A stretch of DNA of 64,000 nucleotides from Methanohalobium evestigatum Z-7303 (GCF_000196655.1 NC_014253.1:806001-870000), one strand, 5' to 3'; counted from the stretch's first letter, positions 28,050-38,013 are shown. The notes: generated by a model not told the origin, from the letters alone. Program-made: numbers and translations.

Positions 28050-29210
28050 TTATTCTACAAATGGATTCTCGTACTTGAGAATTGAATCCGCTACTTCAGG
28101 TCTCATTGAATCGGCTGGCGGACGTTCACCATTTGTTAGCATTTCACGCATTCTTGTTCCACTGAAGTTTACAATCTGTTCTTCAGAATGAGGACATGTC
28201 TTATCATTTGCGATACCTCTGCACTTTTTACAGTAGAAGAACGACTTGAAAAAGATAGGTGTAATTCCAAGTTCCTCCTCATCAAATTCTGAAAATATTT
28301 CATGAGCGGCAAATGGATGGTAGAAAGACCCTACGCCTGCATGGTCTCTGCCTACAATGAAATGTGTGCATCCGAAATTCTTTCTCACAATAGCATGAAA
28401 AATTGCCTCTCTTGGTCCTGCATACCGCATTTCAGTCTGAAAGATTCCAAGCGTTGCTCTATCCTGTGGGAAATAATTCTCAATAAGAGATTCATAAGAA
28501 TCAAGGATAACATTATCTTTAAAATCCCCGCTTTTCTTTCTTCCTATAACCGGGTTTATAAACAAACCATCAACAAGACTTAGTGCGGTTTTTTGTATAA
28601 ATTCATGACCAAGATGTGGAACATTTCGGGTCTGGAAACCTACAACCTTTTCCCAGTCTTTTTCTTTGAACATCGACCTTGTTTCTGCCGGTTTTAATGC
28701 ATACTCATAAAATGGTGTTGATGTTTCATTGAGAAGGTTAATTTTTCCTCCAACCAGCCTGTCGTTTAATTGATAGATTTTTGCAACTCCCGGGTGTGCA
28801 TCATCTGTTGTCCCAAAGACTTGTTCACAATGCACCCTTTTGTTGAATTTATAAACATCATCCACATTCAACAGGGCTACCGGCTGGTTATTGTGTCTGA
28901 GTAAAACTTCATCACCAGGGTTCAAATTACTTGCTTTCTCTTTGGATAAATCAAGTACTATAGGTATCGTCCAAGGTATTCCGCTGGATAACCTTTTGTC
29001 ATAAAGCACGCGTTCATAATCATCAGAGGTTAAAAAACCTTCAAGTGGACTGAATAAACCGCTTGCAATATTTTCCACATCTTTTACAAGTTCTGGACCT
29101 ATTTCAATACTCTGGAAATCATTAGCACGATTGATAATATCTTCTGCTTCTCCATTGGATAGAGTTCTATCTATAAGTTTTCCACCATGAGGTTTTTGTT
29201 GTTCAACCAT
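28050..29210 (-). CDS. sat: Sulfate adenylyltransferase (ATP sulfurylase)
   Basis: Activates sulfate with ATP to adenosine 5'-phosphosulfate (APS). The monofunctional protein has 386 residues. The ATP/sulfate site motifs are QTRNVPHLGHEFIQ and VGRDHAGVGSF. Conserved GLFSPLEGFLTSDDY near the N-terminus and a cysteine set for zinc (CKKCRGIANDKTCPHSEE) near the C-terminus are also present. There is no APS kinase domain. It is 35 bases downstream of the APS/PAPS reductase gene on the same strand, so the two form an operon. Confidence 0.95.
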   Translation of the reverse strand: MVEQQKPHGGKLIDRTLSNGEAEDIINRANDFQSIEIGPELVKDVENIASGLFSPLEGFLTSDDYERVLYDKRLSSGIPWTIPIVLDLSKEKASNLNPGDEVLLRHNNQPVALLNVDDVYKFNKRVHCEQVFGTTDDAHPGVAKIYQLNDRLVGGKINLLNETSTPFYEYALKPAETRSMFKEKDWEKVVGFQTRNVPHLGHEFIQKTALSLVDGLFINPVIGRKKSGDFKDNVILDSYESLIENYFPQDRATLGIFQTEMRYAGPREAIFHAIVRKNFGCTHFIVGRDHAGVGSFYHPFAAHEIFSEFDEEELGITPIFFKSFFYCKKCRGIANDKTCPHSEEQIVNFSGTRMREMLTNGERPPADSMRPEVADSILKYENPFVE

Positions 29211-29245
29211 CCTTAAATCACCTGTTTATGATAAACTTCGTGTAA

Positions 29246-29956
29246 CTATTTTAGATTTCCTGAATGGAGACCGCACTCTTTTTTTGTGGCTTCTCCCCAC
29301 CACCACCGACCTTCACGTTCATGCTGTCCCGGAGTAACGGGTCTTGTACACGGTTCACATCCGATACTAATGTAGCCCTTTTCATGGAGTTTGTTGTAGG
29401 GGACGTCATTCTCGAATATGTACTGCCATACCTGTTTCAGAGTCCAGTTAGCCAGAGGGTTGAATTTCACAAGTTCACCGCCACCAAAAGCGGGGTCGAT
29501 TTGCACCACAGGAAGGTCAGACCGGCTTGGACTCTGGTCTTTTCTCTGGCCTGTGACCCATGCATCCAGACCATCGAGTGCTCGTTTTAGGGGTGCTATT
29601 TTTCTGACGCTGCAGCATTCATTATGCCCATCATTGTAAAAAGAGAACAACCCTTTTTCTTTCACGAGTTTCTCTGTGGATTCACGGTCGGGCATATATA
29701 CATCTATATCAATATTGTAATAGTCGCGTATCTCTTCTATAAACCGGTAGGTCTCTGGATACAGTCGTCCTGTATCAAGAGTAAATACACTTATATCATC
29801 CCTTATTTTTTTAGCCATGTCTATAAGAACTACGTCTTCCGCTCCGCTAAATGATATTGAAATGTTGGGTGTGTATTTATCAAGTGCATGAGAAATGATT
29901 GTTTGAGGGGTTTCAGCATCAAGTTGTTCTGATTCGTTTACCAAACTTTGTGACAT
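29246..29956 (-). CDS. cysH: APS/PAPS reductase, iron-sulfur type
   Basis: Reduces activated sulfate to sulfite; 236 residues from the chosen start. The nucleotide loop [16 protein letters not shown] and the [20 protein letters not shown] strand are typical of the CysH family. The motif [14 protein letters not shown] together with GCEPCTRPV (CC...CxxC) marks the [4Fe-4S] subgroup, which generally uses APS. KKECGLH near the C-terminus holds the catalytic cysteine. I start at the ATG at 29956 ([13 protein letters not shown]) behind an AGGGA; the open frame runs to 30088 without homology. Sat without APS kinase next door supports APS as substrate. Confidence 0.9.
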   Translation of the reverse strand: MSQSLVNESEQLDAETPQTIISHALDKYTPNISISFSGAEDVVLIDMAKKIRDDISVFTLDTGRLYPETYRFIEEIRDYYNIDIDVYMPDRESTEKLVKEKGLFSFYNDGHNECCSVRKIAPLKRALDGLDAWVTGQRKDQSPSRSDLPVVQIDPAFGGGELVKFNPLANWTLKQVWQYIFENDVPYNKLHEKGYISIGCEPCTRPVTPGQHEREGRWWWGEATKKECGLHSGNLK

Positions 29957-30106
29957 AGTTATAGTCCCTGTTAACATATCTTGTTTTTTATATTCAGATT
30001 TTGATTTGTTAAAAATATCAAAATATTGTATCACTATATATTTGTAACCATGATGGAACAATTCAAAATTTAAGTCATTCGTTAACAACCAAACACTTTA
30101 ATACTT

Positions 30107-30144
30107 GTTTCACAATTGTGAAACTGTAATTAATATTATATAAA
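30107..30144. promoter_or_regulatory. 18-bp perfect palindrome next to a TATA box
   Basis: GTTTCACAATTGTGAAAC at 30107-30124 is a perfect 18-bp palindrome. A TATA-like ATTATATAAA at 30135-30144 follows and would drive the COG1900 gene with a very short leader. The APS/PAPS reductase starts 151 bases away on the other strand, with possible TATA elements near 30036-30046 and 30065-30075. The position fits an operator for a regulator acting on both promoters. Confidence 0.6.
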
Positions 30145-30180
30145 ACTCACACCACATAATAATATATACGGTTGAAAAAT

Positions 30181-31476
30181 ATGTCAGATAAAGAAAGAAC
30201 CTATCAGGAAATACAAAGAAAAATCGACAATGGAAAAGCCGTTGTATTAACTGCTGATGAAATATGTAACCGTGTCCGCTCAGGTGAAAAAATCAATTTT
30301 GAAGATGTAGATGTTGTTACCACCGCAACCAGAGGTATAATGAGCGGAACATACGCTGTTTTTTCATTTAAAGTTGCTGAACCGAATTCATTTATCAAAG
30401 CATCACGAGTTTGGTTGAATAATGTGCCTGCACAAGTAGGTCCGTGTCCCAATGAAAGGCTTGGTGTACTGGATTTGATTGTACATGGAACTGCCCACAG
30501 TAAAACCAACCCCAATTACGGGGGAGGACATCTTTTCAGAGAAATTGTAGAAGGTAAACCTATAACTGTAGAAATTGAAACAGTTGAAGGTCACTGGTTC
30601 AGCACCCATACCAACATAAAAGATATGCAGTACGCCAAATTGTTCGGAACCAGGCACGCGTTTAGGAATTATCTAGCTTTTGTCAATCCTGTAAACGAGT
30701 CACTTCCATCCATTTTCCACGCCGCTGAATTTAGAGGAAATTTAAGTGAAGCTACATTCTGCGGCTGTGGAGAACTAAACCCAATAGAAAACGACCCAGA
30801 TTTGCAGACCATAGGAATTGGAACAAGGGTTATGATAAATGGGAATTATGGATATGTTTCTGGGCTCGGTACCCGCAGCAGTCCAGGAAAACCAAACCTT
30901 GGCGGATTTTCAGATATGCATGAGATGATTCCTGAATATATGGGAGGATTTGTTACATCTGCTGGTCCTGAAATAATAAATACATGGGCTGTACCAATAC
31001 CTGTTATAAATCAGGATATTCTGGACAATATTGTAAAAATCAATAGTGACATTGAACTTAAAGTCGTAGATGTTAGCGGACGTCTACCATTATGCAAGAC
31101 AAACTATGCAGATGTATGGAGCAATGTTGATGAGGAGGTCACCTATCAACCAAGTGAATGCATCGATTGTAGGGTCTGTGAAGTTGAAAGAACCTGTCCA
31201 ATGGGTGCAGTGACCCATAAAAGAGGTGAATCAGCAGCTCACAATCCAATATTATGCTTTAATTGCGGACTGTGTACCACAAACTGTGCAGGAAATGCTT
31301 TCAGTGCTGCACTTGGAAACATCGATTACTGTACTGCCGAAACTGAAAAAGGGATTCCTGTTGTTGTCCGTCAGTCAGATCGGTTGCGTGCATTAAAAGC
31401 TGCAGATGAACTTAAGACAAAAATCATATCTGGAAAATTCAAAATTTCAGAACCGGTTGAATATATAAACCTCTAA
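30181..31476 (+). CDS. COG1900 (DUF39) homocysteine biosynthesis protein fused to a ferredoxin domain
   Basis: About 431 residues. The first 330 residues are the DUF39/COG1900 domain, with GIMSGTYAVFSFKVAEP, HGTAHSKTNPNYGGGHLFRE and ATFCGCGELNPIEN. Cysteines of this domain are implicated in sulfur transfer. The last 100 residues contain two four-cysteine clusters (CIDCRVCEVERTCP and CFNCGLCTTNC) for [4Fe-4S]. In Methanosarcina, proteins of this family are required to form homocysteine from aspartate semialdehyde and sulfide. The ATG at 30181 is preferred; a TTG at 30172 is in frame. It is divergent from the APS reductase. Confidence 0.88.
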   Translation: MSDKERTYQEIQRKIDNGKAVVLTADEICNRVRSGEKINFEDVDVVTTATRGIMSGTYAVFSFKVAEPNSFIKASRVWLNNVPAQVGPCPNERLGVLDLIVHGTAHSKTNPNYGGGHLFREIVEGKPITVEIETVEGHWFSTHTNIKDMQYAKLFGTRHAFRNYLAFVNPVNESLPSIFHAAEFRGNLSEATFCGCGELNPIENDPDLQTIGIGTRVMINGNYGYVSGLGTRSSPGKPNLGGFSDMHEMIPEYMGGFVTSAGPEIINTWAVPIPVINQDILDNIVKINSDIELKVVDVSGRLPLCKTNYADVWSNVDEEVTYQPSECIDCRVCEVERTCPMGAVTHKRGESAAHNPILCFNCGLCTTNCAGNAFSAALGNIDYCTAETEKGIPVVVRQSDRLRALKAADELKTKIISGKFKISEPVEYINL

Positions 31477-31480
31477 TTTT

Positions 31481-32644
31481 TTATTTTAACGCTTTCATAA
31501 ACCTATCAGTAACTTCTACTGGGCTTAATGGTACCGTTTCACATGATACATTTCCAGATTTCAAAATCACATGTATAAACGCCAGTTCTCCTGAATTTTT
31601 GGCTTTTACAAATGCATCCTCAAGCTCATCCTTTGTATGTACTTTGGTGGTATTAATAAACCCTGATGCTCGTGCAAACAGTTCAAGGTCAAAAAATTTT
31701 GCAGTTAAAGTTTCCTGTGAACCGGTAGAACCATAAGCTCCGTTATCAAGAGCTACAACTATTAGGTTTGATGGTTTCGCACGAGCTATTTCAATTAATG
31801 CATTTGGATTCATAAGGATACTTCCATCTCCATCAAGAACTACCACATCTCTTTCCGATTTTAACGCAATGCCCATACCTATTGATGATGCAAGACCCAG
31901 AGAACCAAGCATATAATAATTGAGTTCTCTGTCATTAACAGAATACAGTTCTTTGCAGGGCACTCCAATATTAGCTACCAGTGCTTCATCATCAAGCAGT
32001 GGGGAAATAACGGAAATAGCATCATATCGTACCATTTCGGGCTTAGATATATTGGTTTTAAAATTTATTTCATAGGAACGTTCTTTAAGGTTTTCCGAAT
32101 CCTGTTCAACCCGTGCCGAGCATGTGGAGGGTTCCCATACTCTGGGTGACATCAAAATTATATGAGGACGGCGGTTTTTAAATGAATCAGAAATAGCCCG
32201 GTCAACCAAATATAATTTTTCAACCTCATCTATTATAGTATATTCGATTCCTGCACCTTCCAGAATTGAAGGTAATGATTTGCCAAGCGGTTTTTGGGAT
32301 TCAATACCTTCTTTATAAACACCTCTCCAACTGGCAAGCACAGGAAGTGGTATGTCACAGGCAATATTGAGCGATTCCAGTGCATTAATCATATTTCCAA
32401 GACCACTACTCTGGATTGCCATCATGGGTTTTGCACCCGCCATGTACAGCCCGGCACAAATACCCACTCCATTCTCTTCTCTTGTAAGCGGGATTTCTAC
32501 AAAATTTTTGGATATAAGCGGCAATAGATTTTTTATTCGATCACATGGCAGAGTAGCCAGATAATCAATTCCATTATCCAGCATCATCTGGACAACAATA
32601 TTTTCAGGGTCATCGGATTTGTTCGATGTAGACAAACATACCAC
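31481..32644 (-). CDS. comDE: Sulfopyruvate decarboxylase, fused ComD-ComE
   Basis: Thiamine diphosphate enzyme that converts sulfopyruvate to sulfoacetaldehyde in coenzyme M synthesis. The 387-residue protein joins both subunits. The N-terminal half is the pyrimidine-binding part (YLATLPCDRIKNLLPLI; REENGVGICAGLYMAGAKPM). The C-terminal half holds the cofactor site (VVLDGDGSILMNPNALIEIA, then VVALDNGAYGSTGSQ). It lies three bases downstream of the cysteate synthase reading frame on the same strand. That supports the phosphoserine-sulfite route to coenzyme M. Confidence 0.93.
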   Translation of the reverse strand: MVCLSTSNKSDDPENIVVQMMLDNGIDYLATLPCDRIKNLLPLISKNFVEIPLTREENGVGICAGLYMAGAKPMMAIQSSGLGNMINALESLNIACDIPLPVLASWRGVYKEGIESQKPLGKSLPSILEGAGIEYTIIDEVEKLYLVDRAISDSFKNRRPHIILMSPRVWEPSTCSARVEQDSENLKERSYEINFKTNISKPEMVRYDAISVISPLLDDEALVANIGVPCKELYSVNDRELNYYMLGSLGLASSIGMGIALKSERDVVVLDGDGSILMNPNALIEIARAKPSNLIVVALDNGAYGSTGSQETLTAKFFDLELFARASGFINTTKVHTKDELEDAFVKAKNSGELAFIHVILKSGNVSCETVPLSPVEVTDRFMKALK

Positions 32645-32647
32645 CTT

Positions 32648-33900
32648 TTATTTACCAAGAACATCCTCCAGAGGTATTTCCGGACTCTTTGCACTGGCTA
32701 CTGGCTCAATGTTTGAAAGTGTATAATCCTCTTTTAGCCGTTCAACACCGCCTCCTGCTATATTAAGGAGTATTACATCATCCTTATCCACATTTTCAGT
32801 ATCTATTGATTTAATAAGCGACGCCACTGCTACTGCTGAAGGCGGGAGTATATCTATACCTTCAAAAGACTCAAACAGTGCTTTTGCTTCTTTTGCTTCA
32901 TTATTGGTAATTCCATACATTAGACCGTCAGTATCTTCAAGTGCATCAAACACTCCACCATTTACAGAATATGGAGGCGCCCTGTTTGAAAGTACATCAG
33001 CAAAAATGTCACTGATACTTTTTTTGGGTTCCGGCATATCGATTTCCGGTATGATTTTACGCTGACATGCATTCCATGCATTAACCATTGGTGCAAACGG
33101 AAGATTCTGACTTAGATGGAGTTTTGAAATGTGGTCACCAAAACGACCATCTTCACGCAGGCGAAGCGCTGCTTCCCATGCTGCTATTGCCCCAGTTCCG
33201 CTTCCTATTGCCTGGAAGTAATGGTCAGGAATCTGTTTGATGGTTACTGCTGCGTCCAGCATGACAGTACCCATACCATCACGTCTGGCTATATTTCTTG
33301 CTCCCCCTCTGGCATTATTCCCGGGGTTTTGGCTATTCTGTCTGCCAGATGGATTGCATCAGTATAATCATTTCCTTCTTCCATTTTTATCAAATGAATA
33401 GAATCAGATGGTTCTTCCGGAATCCACATCCGTGACATACCATTTGGTGGTACTACTATATAGACATCAACACCAGTCAAAGCCGATACATGTGCAAAAG
33501 CACGACCCGTGTTGCCAGCTGACGCAAGTACAAGTGATGAATGGTCTGATTCAATCAAACGTTGTATTGTTGGGTGTGCCTCCAGTTCTTTGAAACTGCA
33601 TGTTTTTATCAGTGCATTGCGTTCAGGCCAATATCCACTAAAACTAATATATAGATTGGATAATTCTAATTCATTTGCCAGTTCTTCACTTTTGTAGGTT
33701 ATTGGTGCAGCTTCCGTCATTAACAGATTCTGTACTGGCAACCATTCGTTGTATTTCCCAATTCCAGGTGCATTTTTTAAATCCAGTTCCTTTGATTGGT
33801 ACTCAGCCCGAACAAAAGAATCGTCATCATCACATTTCAGTCTATAATCTCCAAGATAATTTCGTCCGCACTGTAAACATTTTAAGTTATAGTTTCCCAT
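32648..33900 (-). pseudogene. Cysteate synthase, interrupted by one frameshift
   Basis: A threonine synthase-like PLP enzyme that makes cysteate from O-phosphoserine and sulfite for coenzyme M. The N-terminal half reads from MGNYNLKCLQCGRNYLGD through the PLP lysine segment TCSFKELEAHP and SAGNTGRAFAHVSAL. It then stops prematurely after GIMPEGEQEI. The C-terminal half continues in another frame from GMGTVMLDAAVTIKQIPDHY to the end. One additional G in the minus-strand run GGGGG (33303-33307) restores a single protein of about 417 residues. A TTTTTAAATA box about 28 bases before the ATG at 33900 suggests a leaderless transcript. It is either a broken gene, a recoded gene or a sequencing error. 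Confidence 0.85.
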
Positions 33901-33989
33901 TGAAAAAACCAATATATTGTTTTATTTAAAAAGATATTCCAAGCTTTGGGAGTTATTCATTCTATTATAATTTTACGTTTTTAGTAGAT

Positions 33990-34451
33990 TTATTTTCCGG
34001 TATAGAAAGTATTAGGAGTGCTGTTTGTATTTTCAAGGATTTTACTTGTACCTTCTGGATAGATAATAACTAACCTGTCAACATTGGTACCAAGATTACG
34101 GGAATCATGGAGATAATATTCACTACTTTGTCTTGAAACATTGCTCAATATTAAACGTGCATGATTTTTACCGATTTCAACAACCCTAAAATCTTCAAAT
34201 TCACTGAACATATCATTAAATGTAGGTTCAAGGTTGCGGCTACCAAGGACAAAAACATACATCTGTGCAAATAAATCCAGTTCATAGTTTATTCTGGCTT
34301 GTGCATCATTATCATCAAATTCAATTACCATCTGCTCTATGTCAATATACTGATGTTTATTATCAACGGTCTGGGCAAATGCTGGATATCCAAGAGTTGT
34401 ACATGACAGCAGAATTATAAATATTGCCAGTATTATAGATTTCATAACCAT
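33990..34451 (-). CDS. Unknown secreted protein
   Basis: About 153 residues from the ATG at 34451; the function is not recognised. A signal peptide is clear (MVMKSIILAIFIILLSC followed by a small-residue cleavage region). The mature part is mixed alpha/beta and acidic (MVIEFDDNDAQARINYELDL; HARLILSNVSRQSSEYYLHD). It ends in a Ser/Thr/Asn-rich tail. The open frame extends to 34526 but the added residues lack a signal sequence. It lies upstream of the cysteate synthase gene on the same strand and is divergent from lonB. Confidence 0.65.
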   Translation of the reverse strand: MVMKSIILAIFIILLSCTTLGYPAFAQTVDNKHQYIDIEQMVIEFDDNDAQARINYELDLFAQMYVFVLGSRNLEPTFNDMFSEFEDFRVVEIGKNHARLILSNVSRQSSEYYLHDSRNLGTNVDRLVIIYPEGTSKILENTNSTPNTFYTGK

Positions 34452-34726
34452 CTTATTGAATGCATTACAGTTTAATATCTCTTTTTCAATACTATCTATT
34501 AAACCAGTTACCAAAATCTTTATCAATATTACGTATAGTATATTGTATAAATAATTACCTAAAAACCAGTTTTATAGATTTAATATAAGGTAAGAATAAT
34601 TTCCTTTTTAAGATAAAAAGTAAAAGACAAAGATTACATAAACCTGTGCATAAATAATATAAACGTAGCAGGTATAAAGTTAATCAGTCAATCATAATTT
34701 AACATTATCAACTATGTGAGTTAACC

Positions 34727-36676
34727 ATGGATAACGAGAACGAAAATACTGCCAACGAAAATACCAAAGTTTATGATGCTGATTTTGATACAACTGAATC
34801 CGTTAATGTACCAGAACAACTAATAGACCAGGTTATCGGGCAGGACCATGCTGTAGAGGTGGTGAAAAAAGCTGCTGAACAGCGACGCCATGTCATGATG
34901 ATTGGTAGTCCCGGTACTGGTAAATCATTGCTTGCAAAAGCAATGGCTGAACTTCTGCCAAAAGAAGAACTAAAAGATGTACTGGTATATCCCAATACCG
35001 AAGACCCAAATAATCCTAAAGTGCGAGAGGTCCCTGCCGGAAAAGGGAGGGAAATCGTACAGGCACATAAAATGGAAGCCCGCAAAAGAAGCCAGTCACG
35101 CAATATGCTGATGTTGCTTCTTATCTTTGGTATTGTCATGTATTCCTTCTATGTAGGACAACTACTGTGGGGTATTATTGCTGCTATCTTGCTTCTGGTT
35201 TTGACTCGCCAGTTCATGCCAAAAGACGACCTCATGGTTCCAAAACTTATAGTTTCAAACTATGAAAAGGAACATGCACCATACATTGACGCCACAGGAA
35301 CACACGCAGGTGCACTCCTTGGAGATGTGAGGCACGACCCGTTCCAGTCAGGTGGAATGGAAACACCTGCACACGACAGGGTTGAAAGTGGAGACATTCA
35401 TAAATCCCACAAAGGAGTATTGTTTATTGATGAAATCAATACACTAAATATCGAAACCCAGCAGAATATGCTTACCGCATTACAGGAGAAAGAATATCCG
35501 ATTACCGGTCAATCCGAACGCAGTTCAGGAGCACTTGTAAAATCCGACCCTGTACCATGTGATTTTATAATGGTTGCCGCCGGTAACCTCGATGCTGTTG
35601 AAAATATGCATCCTGCACTAAGGTCACGTCTGAAAGGATATGGATATGAACTCTACATGCGTGACACAATGGAGGATACACCTGAGAACAGAAAAGACCT
35701 TGTGAGGTTTGTAGCCCAAGAAGTCAAGCGTGATGGACATATCCCGCACTTCAATAAATCTGCTGTAGATGAAATCATTCGAGAATCCAGAAGGAGAGCA
35801 GGTCGAAAAGGACACCTTACTCTAAAACTTAGAGATCTTGGCGGTCTTATTAGAGTGGCAGGAGACATTGCAAAAGCCGAAGGCTCTGAATACGCAACAG
35901 AGGAACATGTAATATCTGCCAAACGAATGGCTCGTTCTATTGAACAGCAGGTAGCAGATAATTACCTTGAACAAAAGAAACAATACCAGCTGTTTTCCAA
36001 AGAGGGCGAACAGGTCGGAAGAGTCAACGGACTTGCTGTCATGGGAGGTGACTCAGGAGTCGTACTTCCAATCATTGCTGAAGTTACACCTTCGCTCTCG
36101 AATTCAGAAGGAAGTGTCATAGCCACCGGTATGCTCAAAGATATAGCCAAAGAAGCTGTACAAAACGTATCCGCAGTTATCAAAAACATTACCGGAAAAG
36201 ATATTGCAAACAGAGATATACACATCCAATTTGTGGGTACTTACGAAGGTGTTGAAGGTGACAGTGCATCTATTTCAGTGGCAACCGCTGTAATATCTGC
36301 AATCGAACAGGTACCTGTTAACCAGACAGTTGCAATGACAGGTTCACTCTCTGTAAGAGGAGATGTTCTGCCTGTCGGAGGTGTTACCTACAAGATTGAA
36401 GCCGCTGCTCAAGCAGGAATACAAAAAATCATTATTCCAAAAGCCAATGAAGCTGATGTTCTTATCGAAGACCAGTATAAGGATCAGGTAGAAATAATCC
36501 CTGTATCAACAATTACCGAAGTTATCGAACACAGTCTGGTTGGAAATGAAAAGAAAAACATCGTTGACAAACTCAAAAAGGTAAGCAATGTAAAATGGAA
36601 CTTTGATATGCCTGAAGTAGTTCCAGCATCTATTGAGAATATGAAAAAATCCGGAACAGGAAGTAAAAATGCGTGA
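34727..36676 (+). CDS. lonB: Membrane-bound archaeal Lon protease (LonB)
   Basis: ATP-dependent protease of 649 residues that degrades misfolded proteins at the membrane. The AAA+ domain has Walker A GSPGTGKS at about 60-67 and Walker B GVLFIDEINTLN. Two membrane segments (about 127-163) are inserted between them, as in all archaeal LonB. The C-terminal protease domain contains the Ser513 (EGDSASISVATA) and Lys556 (GGVTYKIEAAAQAG) dyad. The end overlaps tldD by eight bases. A TATA-like ATAATATAAA lies at about 34650. Confidence 0.96.
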   Translation: MDNENENTANENTKVYDADFDTTESVNVPEQLIDQVIGQDHAVEVVKKAAEQRRHVMMIGSPGTGKSLLAKAMAELLPKEELKDVLVYPNTEDPNNPKVREVPAGKGREIVQAHKMEARKRSQSRNMLMLLLIFGIVMYSFYVGQLLWGIIAAILLLVLTRQFMPKDDLMVPKLIVSNYEKEHAPYIDATGTHAGALLGDVRHDPFQSGGMETPAHDRVESGDIHKSHKGVLFIDEINTLNIETQQNMLTALQEKEYPITGQSERSSGALVKSDPVPCDFIMVAAGNLDAVENMHPALRSRLKGYGYELYMRDTMEDTPENRKDLVRFVAQEVKRDGHIPHFNKSAVDEIIRESRRRAGRKGHLTLKLRDLGGLIRVAGDIAKAEGSEYATEEHVISAKRMARSIEQQVADNYLEQKKQYQLFSKEGEQVGRVNGLAVMGGDSGVVLPIIAEVTPSLSNSEGSVIATGMLKDIAKEAVQNVSAVIKNITGKDIANRDIHIQFVGTYEGVEGDSASISVATAVISAIEQVPVNQTVAMTGSLSVRGDVLPVGGVTYKIEAAAQAGIQKIIIPKANEADVLIEDQYKDQVEIIPVSTITEVIEHSLVGNEKKNIVDKLKKVSNVKWNFDMPEVVPASIENMKKSGTGSKNA

Positions 36677-38000
36677 TGTGGATTTTTATGATGCAAGAGT
36701 GGTAGAAGGTACTACCACTTCTATTTTCCTTGATAATGGTAAAGTTGAAGACATTTCTGTTGATTTCTCAAGAGGTGCAGGTGTAAGAGCCCTCTGCGGT
36801 GGTTCTTGGGGTTTTACATCCGTTGACGGAAATTTTGACCTTGATAAAACCATTGATTCTGCTGCAAAACTTGCAAAGACGATGGACAATAAAACTCCGA
36901 AAGAAAAAATTAACCTAAAGTCTTCACCAGAACCAGAGGTTAAAAACACACCAAATGTCAAAAAAGACCCAAGGGATATACCCATTGAAGAAAAAGTACA
37001 AATCCTAAAAGATATTGATGAAAGTGCAAATATAGAAGGTGTCAGTAATACTACAGCAATATATACCGAATCCATTGTTAAATTCGAATATACCAATTCT
37101 GAAGGTCTGGATTGTGAACATGAACTGACAAGAACTGGTTTTGCCGTCAGTGCTGTTGCATCTGGAAACGGAGAATATCAGGTTGGAAGAGAAAGCAGAT
37201 TTGATGTTAGCGGGTTTGAATTATTCGATGAAAATGATGCATTGGCACTTGGTGAATCAGCAGGACATACTGCTGTTGACCTTCTCAGTGCAAAAAAACC
37301 AAAAGGTGGTAATATGCCAGTCATACTAAATCCTGAACTGGCAGGTGTATTTGTTCATGAGGCGGTAGGTCATGCTTCAGAGGCAGACCTTGTACTTGAA
37401 GGTAATTCTGTCTTTGAAAACCATATTGGTGAACAAATTGCATCCTCACTCGTCGATGTTATAGATGACCCTACACTTCATAAATACGGATATTACCCCT
37501 TTGATGCTGAAGGAGTCCAATCTTCAAAAACAGAAATTATAAAAGATGGAGTACTCAATTCCTATCTCCACTCCAGAGAAACCGCCGCAAAACTCGGAGG
37601 TACACCTGGGAATAGTAGAGCCCAGGGATATTCAGAACCGGTTGTCAGGATGAGCAATACCTATATCGACAACGGTGAATCGAAATTTGAAGAAATGCTT
37701 GAAGAGATAGGCAACGGTATATATCTTATCGGGTCCAGGGGCGGACAGGTAAACCCCGGTGAAGGCATATTCCAGTTCAACGCTGAAAAAGGATACCTTG
37801 TTGAGAACGGTGAAATAAGTTCTTTGCTTCGTGATGTTTCGCTTTCTGGTAATACTCTTGAAATACTGAAAAACGTTACAATGGTTGGAAACGACCTCGA
37901 AATGAATTCTGGAAGATGCGGAAAGAAAGGACAATTGATGCCGGTAAGTGATGGTTCACCTCATATATTAGTTTCTAATGCACTGGTAGGAGGAGCCTAA
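36669..38000 (+). CDS. tldD: TldD-family metalloprotease
   Basis: 443 residues; the catalytic subunit of the TldD/TldE heterodimer, which trims unfolded peptides. The zinc motif HEAVGH (from about residue 230, in VFVHEAVGHASEAD) is present, as is the later GNSRAQGYSEPVVRMSNTYI region. The gene overlaps lonB by eight bases and is followed after 13 bases by tldE. This arrangement links it to protein quality control or peptide maturation. Confidence 0.94.
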   Translation: MRDVDFYDARVVEGTTTSIFLDNGKVEDISVDFSRGAGVRALCGGSWGFTSVDGNFDLDKTIDSAAKLAKTMDNKTPKEKINLKSSPEPEVKNTPNVKKDPRDIPIEEKVQILKDIDESANIEGVSNTTAIYTESIVKFEYTNSEGLDCEHELTRTGFAVSAVASGNGEYQVGRESRFDVSGFELFDENDALALGESAGHTAVDLLSAKKPKGGNMPVILNPELAGVFVHEAVGHASEADLVLEGNSVFENHIGEQIASSLVDVIDDPTLHKYGYYPFDAEGVQSSKTEIIKDGVLNSYLHSRETAAKLGGTPGNSRAQGYSEPVVRMSNTYIDNGESKFEEMLEEIGNGIYLIGSRGGQVNPGEGIFQFNAEKGYLVENGEISSLLRDVSLSGNTLEILKNVTMVGNDLEMNSGRCGKKGQLMPVSDGSPHILVSNALVGGA

Positions 38001-38013
38001 CATAAACAACCAA

